DNA of 64,000 bases from Lutjanus erythropterus (GCA_020091685.1 CM034613.1:22356801-22420800), one strand, 5' to 3'; numbered from the stretch's first letter, positions 1 through 64,000 are shown. The notes: generated by a model from the letters alone, not told the origin. Translations and numbers: made by a program.

Positions 1-261
1 AACACCATCCTTTATGGCAACCTCTTCATCTGCTCATCCAGTTGCTGTATTTACAGCTAAATGCAATGAAGGCATCTTTCTAAAGAACTGCCTCCCCCTC
101 TCTTTCACACAAACGCACACATTTTTAAACAGCAATATCACATGGCACACTATTCACTCGCCTCATATCAAGGATGTAATGATAGCAATTTTTTCTTAAC
201 CAGCCGAAATCACAGTTTTAAACATGATACTGTGCAATAGATTCAGGTTATTTCTTTGATA

Positions 262-372
262 CAGAGATGGGGACTTGAGTCTGCGACTTGGTTTTGGGTC
301 TCTGTTAAGTCGCCACACACACAGAGACTTAAGACTTGACTTAAAACGTGAGACTCAACTTAGACTTGATCT
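262..372. repeat. ACTTG/GACTT-rich teleost interspersed repeat
   Basis: The sequence is built from repeated gacttgagtc, acttgactt and gacttgatct words. This is the pattern of a common fish repeat made of ACTTGA(C/G)T words. The copy is short and diverged, and its ends are not clear. Confidence 0.5.
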
Positions 373-539
373 AAAAATCTTTATTTCACTTCTTGGCATA
401 TTAATATTAAGGAAACTGTGAGCTGGCTTCCTTCCTTTTATCATCATGTGCAGCCTTACAGATCTGGTGCGCATAAGCTGCTGCAAAAACGCCACGGTGA
501 GCTCGCCTGCAGCTGCTACGCCATTCGTCGCGCTATAAC

Positions 540-690
540 AGTTTCACACGAGGCCCGAGCAAAAGCATTGCTGAGTGCAACATCTGTGGGGATACAGGAT
601 GGTGGATCAACCACATCAAACTTTATCAGACACCTGACAACGCACCCGGGTGGTGAGTCACTTTCTGAGTCATTGTGAAAGTCAACATTA
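540..690 (+). pseudogene. broken BED-type zinc-finger fragment (hAT-like)
   Basis: Two frames together give a BED finger. One carries ECNICG (576-593), the C-x2-C half. A second frame carries GGSTTSNFIRHLTTHPG (about 600-650), the H-x4-H half. BED fingers of this form are typical of hAT transposases and of genes derived from them. The two halves are out of frame with each other, so the copy is dead, and no DDE or dimerisation region follows. A GTGAGT right after the finger resembles a splice donor. The adjacent ACTTG-rich repeat may belong to the same element. Confidence 0.5.
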
Positions 691-3600
691 CAAGATGAGT
701 GTTAGAATATAAAATAATTTCATCTTCCCAACCTTAGCACAGGATGTCTCAGTTTTTCTATGACTCACTAGTGTTTTGTGATCGATAGAGTGATTTGGTT
801 GTGTACTCTCCCTCCTGCTTGTGGGGATTTTTTTTCCCCTATGCTGTAATGTTACAGTGCATAACCTTCATTTCTCTTTTTTTTTTCTTTCACAGCTGCC
901 AGCTTTATTTGTTGCCAGCCTTCATCACCTCCTGGAGAATGTCAGATATTCTACTGTGCTGTATGAGTGAGCCCCATATGGCGTCCTGCGATGCGTCATT
1001 ACACATGAAGCAGCGGTTTTGTACAATGTCATACTGCATTGCAATAGCTTATTCAGAGCGGTCATATATCAAACAACTAATCAATGCTAATGCTGTATCC
1101 TAATAGATAAAAGAGCGATCATAATACAGGACATGCTCACATGCACAGCAGATATCATGCTGCAGATAATAGAGCATTTATTACAACTATAAGAGTCTTG
1201 CAAAAAATGATTTGTGAGCATCTCTGGGTTGACGTCACTAAAACAAAACTGAATTAATGTTTCTTCTTGCAAATTCGAATCAGATGTTTGTCTTACCCGA
1301 CATTCAGTGGGGAAAAATGGACATATGATGCAGATGATCAATAGCACACTGTTAAAGCGATCGATGCTCGCGTCTGTGCGATGCCCTTAAACCGAAATGA
1401 TTCAAATGTGACATTTAATCACATTCAACACAAGCATGAGCAGGTTTATTACCTGCGCTTCAGACGGACTGTGTTACCGTGCTGCGGGTGTGAATGCAGA
1501 TCACAGTCTGTCATCAGTCCGTCAATATAATATCTGCACACTATTGGATTTTTGTTTGAAAACAAGCATCGACCCGTCACACCCGCGCCGCGTCTCTGTG
1601 ATGGATTTGACGCGGTTTGTTCAATGACCTTAGAGAATTTGTTTTCGATACCGTGCTGATTGTCCACAGGAACATGTTATTTATCACTACACCGCAGAAG
1701 AACAGGTTTTATTGTCTCTTCCTGTGGGTTAAAAGCTGCTTCAGAGGCATTTTGTTTCCTGCCAAGGATGGAAACAAATCCGGCGAGACAATGGTGAAAT
1801 AAAGATGCTGCACATAAAAAAGAGTCATGGATTCAATCCAAAATGTAGTTACCTGTCCTCAAAAGCCCTTGTCAGTCAAATTCTACTGCCGATATCCAAG
1901 ACAGGGTGTGTTAGTAAATCATGTCATGTCGCTGTCATTTGAAATATTATACATGATTTTCCCACAACCTATTACAGCTCAGCGTGTTTCTGACCTGCTC
2001 TGTCAGCAGAAAAACATGCAAATACTGTACCATCTATACTGAGCTGTGTTAGTGCGTGCAGTACTAGAGGTACACTGTGCTGGTTTGCTGGAGTTTATGG
2101 ATTTTGGTGTCAAAATCACGAGCCAAATCATTTTACTGGACTGGCCAGTTAGCTGGGAGAGCCTTCGCTTTTGTTTGCCGAGTCTGTTCACCGCTCCTTT
2201 GACATTTTTTCTGCAGTCTTGCTGTGTTTTTTCAAAAAAAATAAATAAAAAAATGAGTGACATTGCAGCAGCTGTTCTCAAAAAACTGACAATTTTTCAA
2301 CTGCTTCTTGTTTTGTTTGGCAGCACAATGATGAAGACCGTGAGACTGAGTTTGAGTTTTCCTAATGATTTGGAGATTTATTTTTTTTTTAATGTAAGAT
2401 TAGAGGGGATTTATTGACCAAGGCCAATTTAACCTAACTGAAAGGAACATAACAAAACAGACAAGAGAGGGAGACTCAGCCACAGACAAAAAGTGTGGTT
2501 CAGTTAGATTTGCACAGAACCAGCTGGTAGAAATCTTCCTCAGAGGGATAGTTTTTAATTTCAGGGCCTGTGCTTTGTCACTTTAACTCGAGTAAAAAAG
2601 TTAAATTAGTCATGTATGTGTACTGCTGCTTGAGTAAAGATTGTGTGAACTTTTGCCTGGTAGCTGTTCTGAGGTTCTCAATCCAATCATATGATCTTTA
2701 TCGGTAGACGAGTTTGCCAAGATGTCACAGAAGCGTAGCCGTTAAAATTTCATTTTTCTACTGAGCACTTTCAGGATTTCTCATCCACGTTGGATCAAAA
2801 TTTGGGTTTCATTCTTAACCTTAGAGAAAGCAATTGACGACTTAGACCTCCCAGCGAGAGGTGTTTGGCAAGTGCAGCGCCTGAGGTCAAGAACTAACTT
2901 TAAAACTTTCAAATAACAGACAGCATCTGAAGCAATAATTACACCGGGCTCCTTTCAGTAATTACCTGAGCGCTACTGAGAGCAGTTGGTCAGTAGCCGT
3001 AAATCTGTGCAGCTACTGCAGCCAGACAAGTAGAGGGAAGGTACAGGGCCTTTTTATCCACATTAAAAACAGCCGGCGCTTTACCGAGTTCCCAAAAAGC
3101 TCCATAAATCAAATAGTTAGTCTGAGGTATTAAAGGTTAGACATGGTTCAAGCTGGGTGTAAGTTTAGAAATTGTTTGCTGGGATTTGAATTGATGGAGT
3201 TTGATGGGGCGATGCACAGCCTGGCTGTAAGCACCGCCTGAGAAAATAAATAGACACTGGGGAAAAGAAAATGTTTTGAAGATGTTAACATGGCTGACTT
3301 GTCAGACATTTTTCCCCCTCGTGTTTTGAGGAAATATTGTGGAGACCGGACAAGACCAATAAGTCCTGAAAATGATCCAAAAGCCAGTGGAATCTGTTTT
3401 AACTGCCGTGTTTTCCTGAAGAGACGCGTCTGAAACTTTGGATTGACATGCCGTGTCAGCCAAAAAGGCATGCAGTCTCTCGCTGTTCCTATACACACGC
3501 CGCACAGCGTGGGCCTGGGGGTGTAATTACATCACTTTAGGATCTAAAAGGACTCCTGTCCACCAATCTAACAAAATGTGTCCCTTGATGGCAACATACT

Positions 3601-4561
3601 CTACACGTACACATGCTAGCCGAGCGCACGCCGCCGCTGACAAACACACACTCGACGCACAAAGGAAGGATCGTTTACAGCTAAATCATGGACAAATTGA
3701 ACCTTGAGAGAGGAGAAGTTCAAAGGCAGAGCTGGAGTTGAATGCAGAGGCGGCCTCCCCGTCTCACAAAAACACTTACGCTCATGCCTTTCAGACAGAC
3801 AAGCGTCTCATACACAAACATCTCCCCCTCACACTCACAGGGTATGCCTCCCAGACAAAATATATCTTGCATGTATCTCACATTTTGTCAGTTGCATACA
3901 CGCTCAAAGGCATCAGACAGAATTGCCTCCATTGTGCAGGAATTCAGTAATGCAGGAAGACAGATGAATAGGTATTTGTATAATGTTCCTGTGCAATGTT
4001 TTTTCCTTGTGTCCTCGTCGATGCCTTTAGACATCAAAATTTTTGAATACGGGGGTGTATTTTTATATGCATCTGTGAATGAGAGTGTGTGTGTGTGTTG
4101 TGCGTGTGGGCATTCATTCTGATTATAGATTGTGGTATTCCGCCTCCTCACTGACACTTGTGTACGCAACCATTACCGCTGCTGCGAGAGATCGGAGCAA
4201 AAGAAGCAGTGAAAAGTGAGAGGACGCCTTCTCGGTCAAAAAGATACCACCTTGTCAAGCTCGCAGCGCCGCGGAAAAAGCGAGACGAACTACCCGACAA
4301 TCAAGGCGATATCCAGAGAGGGTGGAGGGAAGAGGAGCGGCAGAGGAGGAAGAAACGGCATTGGCGAAAGGGGGAGTGCGGGGAACAGTGGCGGAGGGGG
4401 AGGAAGAGGAGGAAAGGTGGGAGGACATATGAAAAAGAGAGAAAAATGAATGTTAAGATTTGGTTTTGGTGTAAAGTTTGGGGAGGTGAGTTGGTTCTCT
4501 TTACCAAGGCGGTTTGTATTTGGACTCACTCTGAATCAGAGGCCGACTGATACATCAGAAT

Positions 4562-4789
4562 CCATCCATCTATCGTCCATCGCGGGAGGCTGGAGCCCAT
4601 CCCAGCTGACACTGACCGAGAGGCAGGGTACACCCTGGACAACCACACCTATTATTCACTCCTACGGGCAATTTAGAGTTATCAATTAAGCCATTACGCT
4701 GCATGTCTTTGGACTGTGGGAGGAAGCTGGAGTACCCACACAGACACGTGGAGAACATGCAAATTCTGCACAGAAAGCTCCTGCCCCAT
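4562..4789 (-). mobile_element. common teleost SINE-like repeat, inverted truncated copy
   Basis: It reads on the minus strand. The (CCAT)n end at 4562 corresponds to the (GGAT)n tail, followed by the conserved blocks around ggctggagcccatcccagct and catgtctttggactgtggga. The same family appears in the other orientation at 37511-37893, which identifies these as dispersed copies. The head of the element is missing here. Confidence 0.75.
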
Positions 4790-6479
4790 CACAGATTCAT
4801 TAGTATCGGTGTATGTTGGTCAATAAGTCACAAAAAAATTGCAGTTTAGAAATCGTCAAAGAAATAACTGAAGTAGAGGTCTTCATCGTCAACTCAGTTC
4901 CTGGTTTCACAAACCAGACTCTGGCTTGGTCCAAACTATAGTATAACCAGAACAGGGTCCGGTTGAACTGCCACAAATTTTGGTCTGTGTGTCTTATAGC
5001 CGAGTCAGTCTTAAAGGGGACTTATGTTCACCATCGTGTCCCCAGCATGAGGATGTACGCGCCAAAAACAGCCTTGTCGTGTTTTGGAAAATGAAACAGA
5101 CAAAACAGGACTCGGGCCGGCCGGACAAGGGTGAATCAGAGAGACTTGCTCCACAACAACACTTGACAGACAGGACCGTCCTCTAAGCTGACAGGATGCA
5201 ACACACAAGACTCCACAGCAGGACGAGGGACGGCAGACTCCGGCAGAGTTTATATGTATATGCAGAGTACGTTTGTGCACCTCTGAATTTTTAGCCGCTA
5301 CATGTGCTGAGCTTTTCATTTCAACATGGATGCCGTCAAGGGGAGGCTGGCCAACTGATCGTTAGAAATTAATGCCATGACATGAGAGACTGTTTCATTA
5401 AAGCCAAAAAATTGTCTCAAGGAAAGACTGGTGACGCGTGGGGAAACAAAGCGGTCACAATGGCTGTCTGTTCTAGTTCATTACACATGGGGCAGCAGAC
5501 AATGATTTCAACTCAGAGGTAACGTGTTTCACGATAACCCTGATGAAGGTCAAAGATGAAATGAGTCACTCCGAGAATAAAGTTGTTTGACGTTAAGGTT
5601 GGACGATGTCTACTGAAGTGGCATATCCCAATGTCCATAGTGAAACATCGTAATAGATGTTTTTATATTCTTTCTTTTATAATTTAGATTTTTAGGTATG
5701 TTGGATATTAATTACAAATTAGGCAGAACGTGCTGCTTTTACTTTAGTGAATCCAACCCAAGGTGCTATTATAATAAACCCATTATTCATTTTGACACTC
5801 CTTAAAATACATATTCATTGGTTCTGAGGCACTTTTAAATCGTGGAGGGCTCGGTGGACGATGACTGTCAGGCATCATGATTGACAATGGCAGCATCCAT
5901 CAGCCCCGCTCTATTTGATACACTGCAAGCGGCGTTCAAGTTTTTACCTCTTGAGCCCTTTTGTCAGACTCCACGCACCTCAGAAGTATCTGAGCTTGTG
6001 TCAGAAACCCCTACTCAACATGGTGGTAAGCAACAGTAAAAATTGAGTTAAAAAACAAGTCCCCGACTAGTGGCGGGCAGCTGCACAACATCTTAGAGGC
6101 AACAGTTAACTGGCATTGTGCATGAATAAAATATTGATGAATAGTTTAACCTACCAGTATTTCTTATGCTGACTAGTGATGGTGATGATGTTTAATCATG
6201 TAGTATTAACAGTATGGATTTGGGACACACTTTTAGTATTAAATGAAAATCTGTGAACGCATCATTAAAGATCCAGTATTGGTCAGGCTGTATTTGGAAT
6301 ATGGCGTCATCACAAAGGGGAAAATGCTCCCCTTGTTTTTGACATAGGCGCTAATCAGAACCAATACACAAAGGATTTGACTTAATAGTTTGCCTGTGCT
6401 GCCTTTGGCAAAGTGATTTAATTACTTCAAAGTCTTTCTTTCAGGTTGTTTTAATTTTGTTTTTACGCCTGCACAAATA

Positions 6480-7060
6480 CATGAAAGGAAGGAGCAAGGG
6501 AGACAGACGGAGGTGAGAGAGTGACAAGAGAGCGGCACAAGAGAGGGCAGATGGAGGGAATGAGGACAGAGAAGGACAAGTTGATAAAAGGACAGAGAAA
6601 AGATGGAGGTGTGAGACTCGGTAAATGAGGCAAAGGTGAGGTAAAGGACAAGGAGCGACAGAGAGATGAATGAATCGACAGATGTCAAGGAGGAGAGAAG
6701 AGAGGATGAATGTGAATGAGAGGAGAGGATGACAAAGAGGAGAGAGGGATGAGACTGGAGGGGAGGGAGGGCCGGAGTGACGGAGTGAGCGGCAGACACA
6801 CAGAGCGAGAAACTGACGGGGCTGAAAGGACGCCAGTCGGGGGGGAAAGAGGGAGACAGACCAGGAGGCAATGGCGCGAGGAAGAGAGAGAGAGAGAGAG
6901 AGAGAGAGAAAGTGGGGATGGAAAGATGGAGAGACGGAGGATGCAGCGAGTCAGCTGAGGACAGACAGATGAAGGGGAGAGCCTGAGGGAGGAATGAAGG
7001 ATGAGATGGATGGGTAGGAAGGGAGGAAGGAAGAGGGGACGGATTAAGGAGAGAGAAAGA
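6480..7060. repeat. long purine-rich tract with (GA)n core
   Basis: For about 580 bases the plus strand is overwhelmingly G and A, built from gagaga, gggagg and aaggac words, with a pure (GA)14 run at 6882-6909. Open frames on either strand here are low-complexity and not genes. Confidence 0.85.
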
Positions 7061-8773
7061 AAGAGAGCTTTGATACCTGAGTGTGTGAGAGTGTGTGTCA
7101 CATTGACCCCTGCTACAACCAGCATCCTATTAGTAACAGTTAGATCAAACTGCATACCGAGCGCAGACACACACACATCAAAATCAAAGTGACGGAATCG
7201 GTTCCTCGGAGCATCTAATTGAGGGGAAAACAGGGCTAAGAGCCCATTAGCAGGTGTTACTCACATCTCATCTGTATCTGGGTATCTGATCACGGCCTTT
7301 GCATTCACACCTGGTATTAAGCATTCGAGTCGTTTCACTTCTGTCCGCGCTGTGATCACTTCTCACAAAGTCAAGTCTGAGAGGCTCCAAAGCAAGTCTG
7401 CATCCAAAACTTTGTGTTGTCATAAAATTATGAAGCGAATTTGAAAGTGAGCTTTTGAAATGTGCAAAAAAAAAAAAGGAAGACAGAAAATGCAAATCAG
7501 GGTTTCCATCAACTGGTTTGGAGCAAATGAATTCAGCTGCACAAAAGCCTGCAGGTCTTTGCCAAAAAAACAAGCATCTCTGGGTCAAACGTGCAAGCAG
7601 CTTAGTGCGAGGCGACGAGTATGACAGGAGAGGTATAAAGAGTGAGACAGTCAACGTCTGGAGGAGGTGGGGTGAAAGTATGGCAAACACAAACAAAGGG
7701 ACTTTCACTCAGGAGACTGGGGTTCGAATCTCTTGTCTAAAGTTTTAAGTTATCTTAATTTAATTATGTACGAGACTTCCATCATGTTAAACCCCAACCA
7801 CGATCATTTTCTTAACCTACCCGAGCAGTTTTCACGGCAAAACCTAACCAAACTGTGACTGTTTTATTATTAGACAAGTATTAGACAAAGTCAGATTACC
7901 TGATGACGACACTTCAGCCTGTGGGAAACGTATATCTGCACTAAATTTCATGACAATACTTCAGTTTCACTCTGAACCAAAAATGACAGAGATCAGCAAA
8001 GTATTTAGGTTTCATCTTGCGCGCATGAATGTCTCCTCCAAAAATCCAGATAGAGCAAAGGAGGAGGAAGAACACACTTCACTGCAATGGTGAGAGGGAG
8101 AGTCAAAAACAAATAGCGAATGACAGCTCTCAAACAAATAAAACAGGGCTGAGAGAATGAAATAAAGACAAGGAGTGAAGAATGAATGACAAGTCAAGGG
8201 AGAGCTGGAGAGGCTGAATGGCTCGTTCGGAATAAAGTTACTCAGACTAATGGTGGGCTGCCTGGCGCGGCGACCATATAAAAAAAGCTATTTTGAATTT
8301 GGGTGCATGCGCTTCACGAGGAGGAGGAGGAGGAGAAAAAGAAAAAGACAGAGAGAATGAAGATAAAAGACGAGAGAAGCCAGGGCTCAACTGCAGCCAG
8401 GTTGGAAACCGAGAAAAGTTAACAAATCGAATAGGGAATGAGGGGAATGAGTGATGAAAAAGGAATTAGGCAGGAGACATGAAAGTGATGAAAGACGGTG
8501 CAGGGAAGAGAGTTGGGCTGAATGAACGGCAAAGTTTATAAGGGGAGTTTCACAACTCGGTATGAAAAATACCTCGCTGACAAGTCTATTAGTAACACAG
8601 TCGGTTTCAAACGCACAAAAACAAGAATGAATGTGCTAACAGGCCTCGGAGATTGGGAGTGCAGCCGAGTGAAACGGAAAAGCTGGAAGACTAATGGACA
8701 TAATGTTCAAATACAGTAAAAACCTCGATACAGTTCTCACTTTTGTCATTCGCACCAAAATTTAATACTTGCT

Positions 8774-8813
8774 CCCTTGTAGCGAGTACATTGCCCTTGT
8801 AGCGAGTACATTG
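8774..8813. repeat. perfect 20-bp tandem duplication
   Basis: The 20-bp unit cccttgtagcgagtacattg occurs twice with no mismatch (8774-8793 and 8794-8813) and a third copy starts with ccc. The lack of any change suggests a recent event. Confidence 0.9.
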
Positions 8814-11800
8814 CCCCCGCAATTTAGATGGATGCACACGGAGTTTCTGTTGGAAAGACTTGCTCTCTTCCCAGCCGCCAGATACTTCAGCTGTGGCTGC
8901 TTAGAGCTGAACCTCAGCCTGAAATGAAAGCTGTGCAAATGAAAAGTGTTGCTTGTGACAGCTGAAACTTTCAGCGTGTGCCGTTTCACACAGGACGCTG
9001 CCCAGATTCAAGTAATTACGACGCTCCTGCCAATTCAAATGACCCCAATTTCCCAAAACGTCAAAAATTCCCTCGCCGATTTAAGGTTTTCTCTGCAGGA
9101 CGGAGCAGATATGACAAACTGGTACAGGACTGGAGTGGAGGGGGATCTCTAATACATGAAAATGACTTTCTATCAACTTATTGTCTCGCTGATGGGAGCA
9201 CAGCACCGAAGGGTGAGCGTGTGTGTCGGCGCATGTGTGTAAGCAAGTAAAAAAAGCTGTCTCAATATGAAAGCGCATAAAGAGAAGGAGGAGAGAAATA
9301 GAAGAACAAAAGGAGGGTGGGCGGAAGTGGTGGTGGCACAAAGGCAGAATATAAAGGAACATCTATTGATGTGCAGCGTGGAGTCAAGATCTTTCCTCAT
9401 CTCATTTTGTTCTCACAAATAATGCAGCATGACATCCTTGGCGAGTTGCAACTAGATGAAAATATTAGGATGATATTGCCTGAGTTCTTCGGCGTCCCTT
9501 ATCCTCCGTTTTAGCCTTTTTTTTTTTTCCATTTTTAAACATATTAGATGTGACATAGCATTCAACCGCAGTAATAGAAAAGAAAGGCAATTCTGGGAAG
9601 TTTACATTGTAGATATATCTACTCTGTGCACATAAAATACATTATTTATGATAGTTAAATAGCCCATCTTCTTCCTAGATTATTGCCTCCTTAAAACCAC
9701 CACGTTATAGTTCTGCAGCTTAATTTTTCAAACTGGAAGATAAATGTAAAGGAAAAACCCTCAAATGATACATAAAAAGTTCAAACAGATGAGTTTTCAA
9801 AGTGTTATGTGAATTAAAGCTGCACAGTGTTTGGTGAGAACAATCATCTGTTTTATCTTGAAAACAAAGAACCCATCACACAGCTGTTCTTTGCTTTGCT
9901 CTGAAAAAATACCTAATTGCTATTATTTTGACTGATAATGCTGCAACATGACTAGATGGAATGATAATTTTACGGCGTCATTTTCAGTGAAAAACCTTAA
10001 AATGATCATGTCTTTCTTTTTTTTTCCATTTTCTTTATTTTAAGTTGGTAGAAGATGACGTGTAGGTCAGGACATCTCCACAGCATGATAATATTTAGTT
10101 TAAAATGGTATTTTGACACACGTTTAACAAATATTACGTCTCTTCCAATTTGAAAATGAGCAATTTCAATAAACATTTTGATTCACCGTTCAGCCCAAAG
10201 TCAGCTCATAATCGTTCTCAAAACGTACACTGAAATATGTCTCTGAAAACATTTGAAGTGAGAATTAGTGGATGCAAGAACAGAATCTTGATCCTTTTTG
10301 GAAGCAGCATGTGTGTTTTCAGATGCCACTTTCCTTTTTTCTCCATTTTTATTCAGTAAACGACACGCTGTTTGTTTTGGCGTGAGATGTGGGCGTCCTT
10401 GTGCAATATCTAGTGGCAGTGAATGTCACATGAAACCTTTAAAGACACCCAATAAAACAAAAAAATATTAGACATTAGGTTTGTTTTAGTTAAACATAAC
10501 TTTCACCCTTTTGTCTCTTATCTCTTGCTTATATATGCAGGTCTGTTGGTCACACACACACAGACACAAGTGATCATTAGTTAGACCCTCAGTGTGCTTT
10601 TGCGAGAGGCGCTGAACGCACACATCTTTGTATACAAGTAAACTTCGCACTGGAACTTTAACTCACAGGTGTCTTCAGTTAATGAGGCCGTATTAAAAGT
10701 TGGGCGGGGATTTGCTTAACATATGGACTCTTCACGGAATCATAAAGGTGAAATATATCCTGCCATAACAGGAGAAACAGAGCTACCTGGAGAGTCGGCG
10801 AGGAAACGTGCCCACACAGTCCGGGGAAGATGTCTAATCAGCCGAAGTAAAGTGACCTGTGTGGGTGCGCGAAGAGGGTCGAGGGGCTTTAATCCATAAA
10901 CTATTTACTTAATAACATGTTTCCTTAACTGAGCTGAACTCGGGGCACAAACGTGCAGCAAGTGGGTGAACACACAACTTTATAAACTCAAATGGCAGGT
11001 GTACATCCGCATATAACTCTGAAAAACATGGAAAATGACAGCCCTATACAGAAAAAACGACTTAAAATATTACATGGTCTTATTTGTCCTTCAGATCATC
11101 ACTATTAAGTCACATTACCTTCCTCTCTACGGCTTCTATAAACACTTAACTTACAGGATATACTTAAAAGCAGACACAGTTTGAGTCAACTAACACAAAT
11201 TAATGGTTTGGGAAAATAAAATCGACTTTCTGTTGAGACTCCTGCTTCTTTGAGCCGATGATCGCCAGGAGCTCAATGTTTACTGATGAGGTTTTTTTTT
11301 TTTCATTCATCCAGAGCTGATTTACTCTCAGTGTGGCGTAATGCAAATACAGCACGTTGAACAAAGAGTTTCTTTGTATGAAAGAGCAAAATAAACAAAG
11401 TCTGAGAGACAAAGAGAGATGAAAGAAGCCAGACGATCAAGACGGCGAGAGAGTGCGGCTGACGGAGTTGTCAGTCATGTCCGGTTGCCATGGGAACAGC
11501 TGAAATCATTTCGTCTCCATGCAACCGACGCCCCCCCTCCCCCCCTTCTTCCTGTATTAGTTGCATTAGTTGATTTGTTAGTCTGTCATCTTAATTCATT
11601 AATTGAGCTCATTATGCTGGGAGTCCAATATGAATTAGTGTAATTGTAGTGTTCTGCGTGCGCACACATCAGCGCTGAGCAAAGATTTATGGAGCCGTTG
11701 CTAGAAAACCCACCTGTTCCACTACTTTCAGGTCTGATATCGGGGTATTTCCCCCCTTCTCAAGCTGCCCCTCAACAACCCCGGGAGAATCTTCTTGATC

Positions 11801-12004
11801 TGAATCCTAAGGGTCTCTGATGGTTGAAATCACAGCTCTTATCATTTGAACATTTGTGCCATGGAGGAATGTAATAGAGGCATTAAAGGACCAATACAAG
11901 CTCTCTCTGTGCCTGACTTGGACTTAAGACAGTTAAAAGTCCTGCGCAGGGTTCGTTTCTCTAAACCCTGGTTGCCTGAAATATAGGGCTGTGACAACAG
12001 CCGC

Positions 12005-12080
12005 ACTACCGCAATAATGTGATGCCTACAGTCGCTGCAAATTTTATTTTGAAGAGTGAAACTCACGCCGAGATCAGTGC
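12005..12080. mobile_element. possible hAT-like MITE end
   Basis: The block starting atagggctgtgacaacagcc has the TAGGGCTG start that is frequent at the ends of teleost non-autonomous hAT elements. I could not find the partner end, so the limits are uncertain. Confidence 0.3.
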
Positions 12081-13181
12081 ATCATCGGCGCTGTCACAGC
12101 ACTTCTGAAAGGGATATGATGGCGAAGGAGCAGATGTTGTAAAGGCACCACGCTAGCATTAGCATGAGCTTAACATTAGCCTTTCCTGCTCGGTTTACTT
12201 TGGGGTTAACCCCACCGCTTCTCCAGCTGTTGGGAAACGACGAGACGAGACTTTTCTTGGTCTCGAGAAGCCGCGGCGTTTATTAACCGACCCACTGTAA
12301 CCTGTACTGTACATGGACAGTCTGCTGCAGAGTTTAATTTTCTGCTCTGCTATGAGCAGCAGCAGCAGTCACTTTACTTGCACGCACACATTCACCCTGT
12401 TCCCTTAAAGGAGCTATGTTTCCGCTTATGACAGCACGCTTCAATAAAGACCAAAAAAAAAAAGGCAATTATTAAGGCTAGACGCTGTGAACCATCATCC
12501 CACAGGAATGTGTTGCTTTGTCACCACATTAAGAAAAAATCCATACCGTCACATTAAAGAGGGCTTCAAGCTACTGAATATACCGACAGTGGCTCTAACT
12601 CGCAATTTGGACTGCAGTACTCATTTTTGGACACGCAATTGTTGCATACTGCTCTATTAATAAACAAATAAATACAAAAAAAAAAAGATTTCTCGGCCTG
12701 GGTGTGACTGACGGCCCTTCATACCTGCACCCATGTGTTTGTCTTGTGTGTGTATTAGTTTGAGACCCATCTGGGTTGTTTCAGCCGAGCGAATCTCACA
12801 GGTCATCAGTGGAGCGGAATGCTATTTATATCTTTCATTATCCGCTTGCTTTCTCACCTCTCCTCTCCGTTCCTATTGTCTCTCGCCCCGTCTCTCTGGC
12901 CTCATCTTTTCTCCTCGCCGACTCCACCTGTTCTGCCTCCCTTCTACCGCATCTCGTAAAAAAAAATCTTCTCCGCTCTGCCCCACACCTCCTCCGTACC
13001 TCCAGCCTTCACTCCTCTCTACTTCAGCAACTTTTCCAGAGTGGGAACCGTCTAACCTTGAAGCCGCACACCTGTCTCTGGACAGATGATACCGAGCAAA
13101 CGCAAAATGGCAACCGCTGCATCCGCCCAGCAGCTGCCCGCCCGCCCAAAGCCTCCTACACACGCAAACATCTGCTACTTA

Positions 13182-64000
<50,819 letters not shown>

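Noticed and set aside
4158-4550. 130-codon lysine/arginine-rich ORF
   Set aside because: It is produced by a GA-rich low-complexity tract. All three frames are rich in R, K, E and G, and no family is recognisable.
6422-7176. Serine/leucine-rich minus-strand ORFs of 149 and 163 codons
   Set aside because: They are the reverse of the purine tract (CTC, TCT and CCT codons only), which is a composition artefact.

Overview
This window is vertebrate genomic DNA, almost certainly from a ray-finned (teleost) fish. The repeats point to a fish: Tc1-type transposon debris, hAT-type miniature elements, tRNA-derived SINEs, a very common teleost interspersed repeat with a (GGAT)n tail, and dense (CA)n/(GA)n microsatellites. 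The four convincing coding exons have vertebrate-type splice sites. There are no operons, CRISPR arrays, rRNA genes or intact tRNA genes.

The only gene I can identify with confidence is pyruvate carboxylase (pc/pcx), on the minus strand. Four consecutive internal coding exons lie at 58897-59014, 56813-56880, 54311-54394 and 13183-13301. They join into one frame of 129 codons plus two bases, equivalent to roughly residues 212-340 of the vertebrate enzyme (numbering from memory). This is the heart of the ATP-grasp part of the biotin carboxylase domain. It carries the nucleotide- and metal-binding residues and the E-x-N-x-R-x-Q-x-E signature. The earlier exons lie beyond position 64000 and the later ones lie before position 1, so the gene is open at both ends.

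The layout is extreme. The last two exons in the window are separated by a 41,009-bp intron (13302-54310), and the flanking introns are at least 4,986 and 13,182 bp. The rest of the window is intronic. It holds scattered degenerate transposons (a broken BED-finger fragment near 0.6 kb, a LINE tail at 17.7 kb, a 219-bp hAT-type MITE with an 8-bp target duplication at 17.9-18.1 kb, Tc1-like copies at 29.6-30.3 and 50.0-50.4 kb, nested elements at 61.8-62.4 kb). It also holds two copies of the teleost SINE-like repeat (4.6 and 37.5 kb), several long purine-only tracts, and hairpin-forming inverted repeats.

The most intriguing unexplained item is a possible terminal coding exon at 14216-14287 on the pc strand, just inside the giant intron. 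It has a good acceptor, 23 protein-like codons, a stop, and an ATTAAA about 200 bp further on. It could belong to a nested gene or to a truncated pc isoform, or it could be chance. I found no new enzymatic system.
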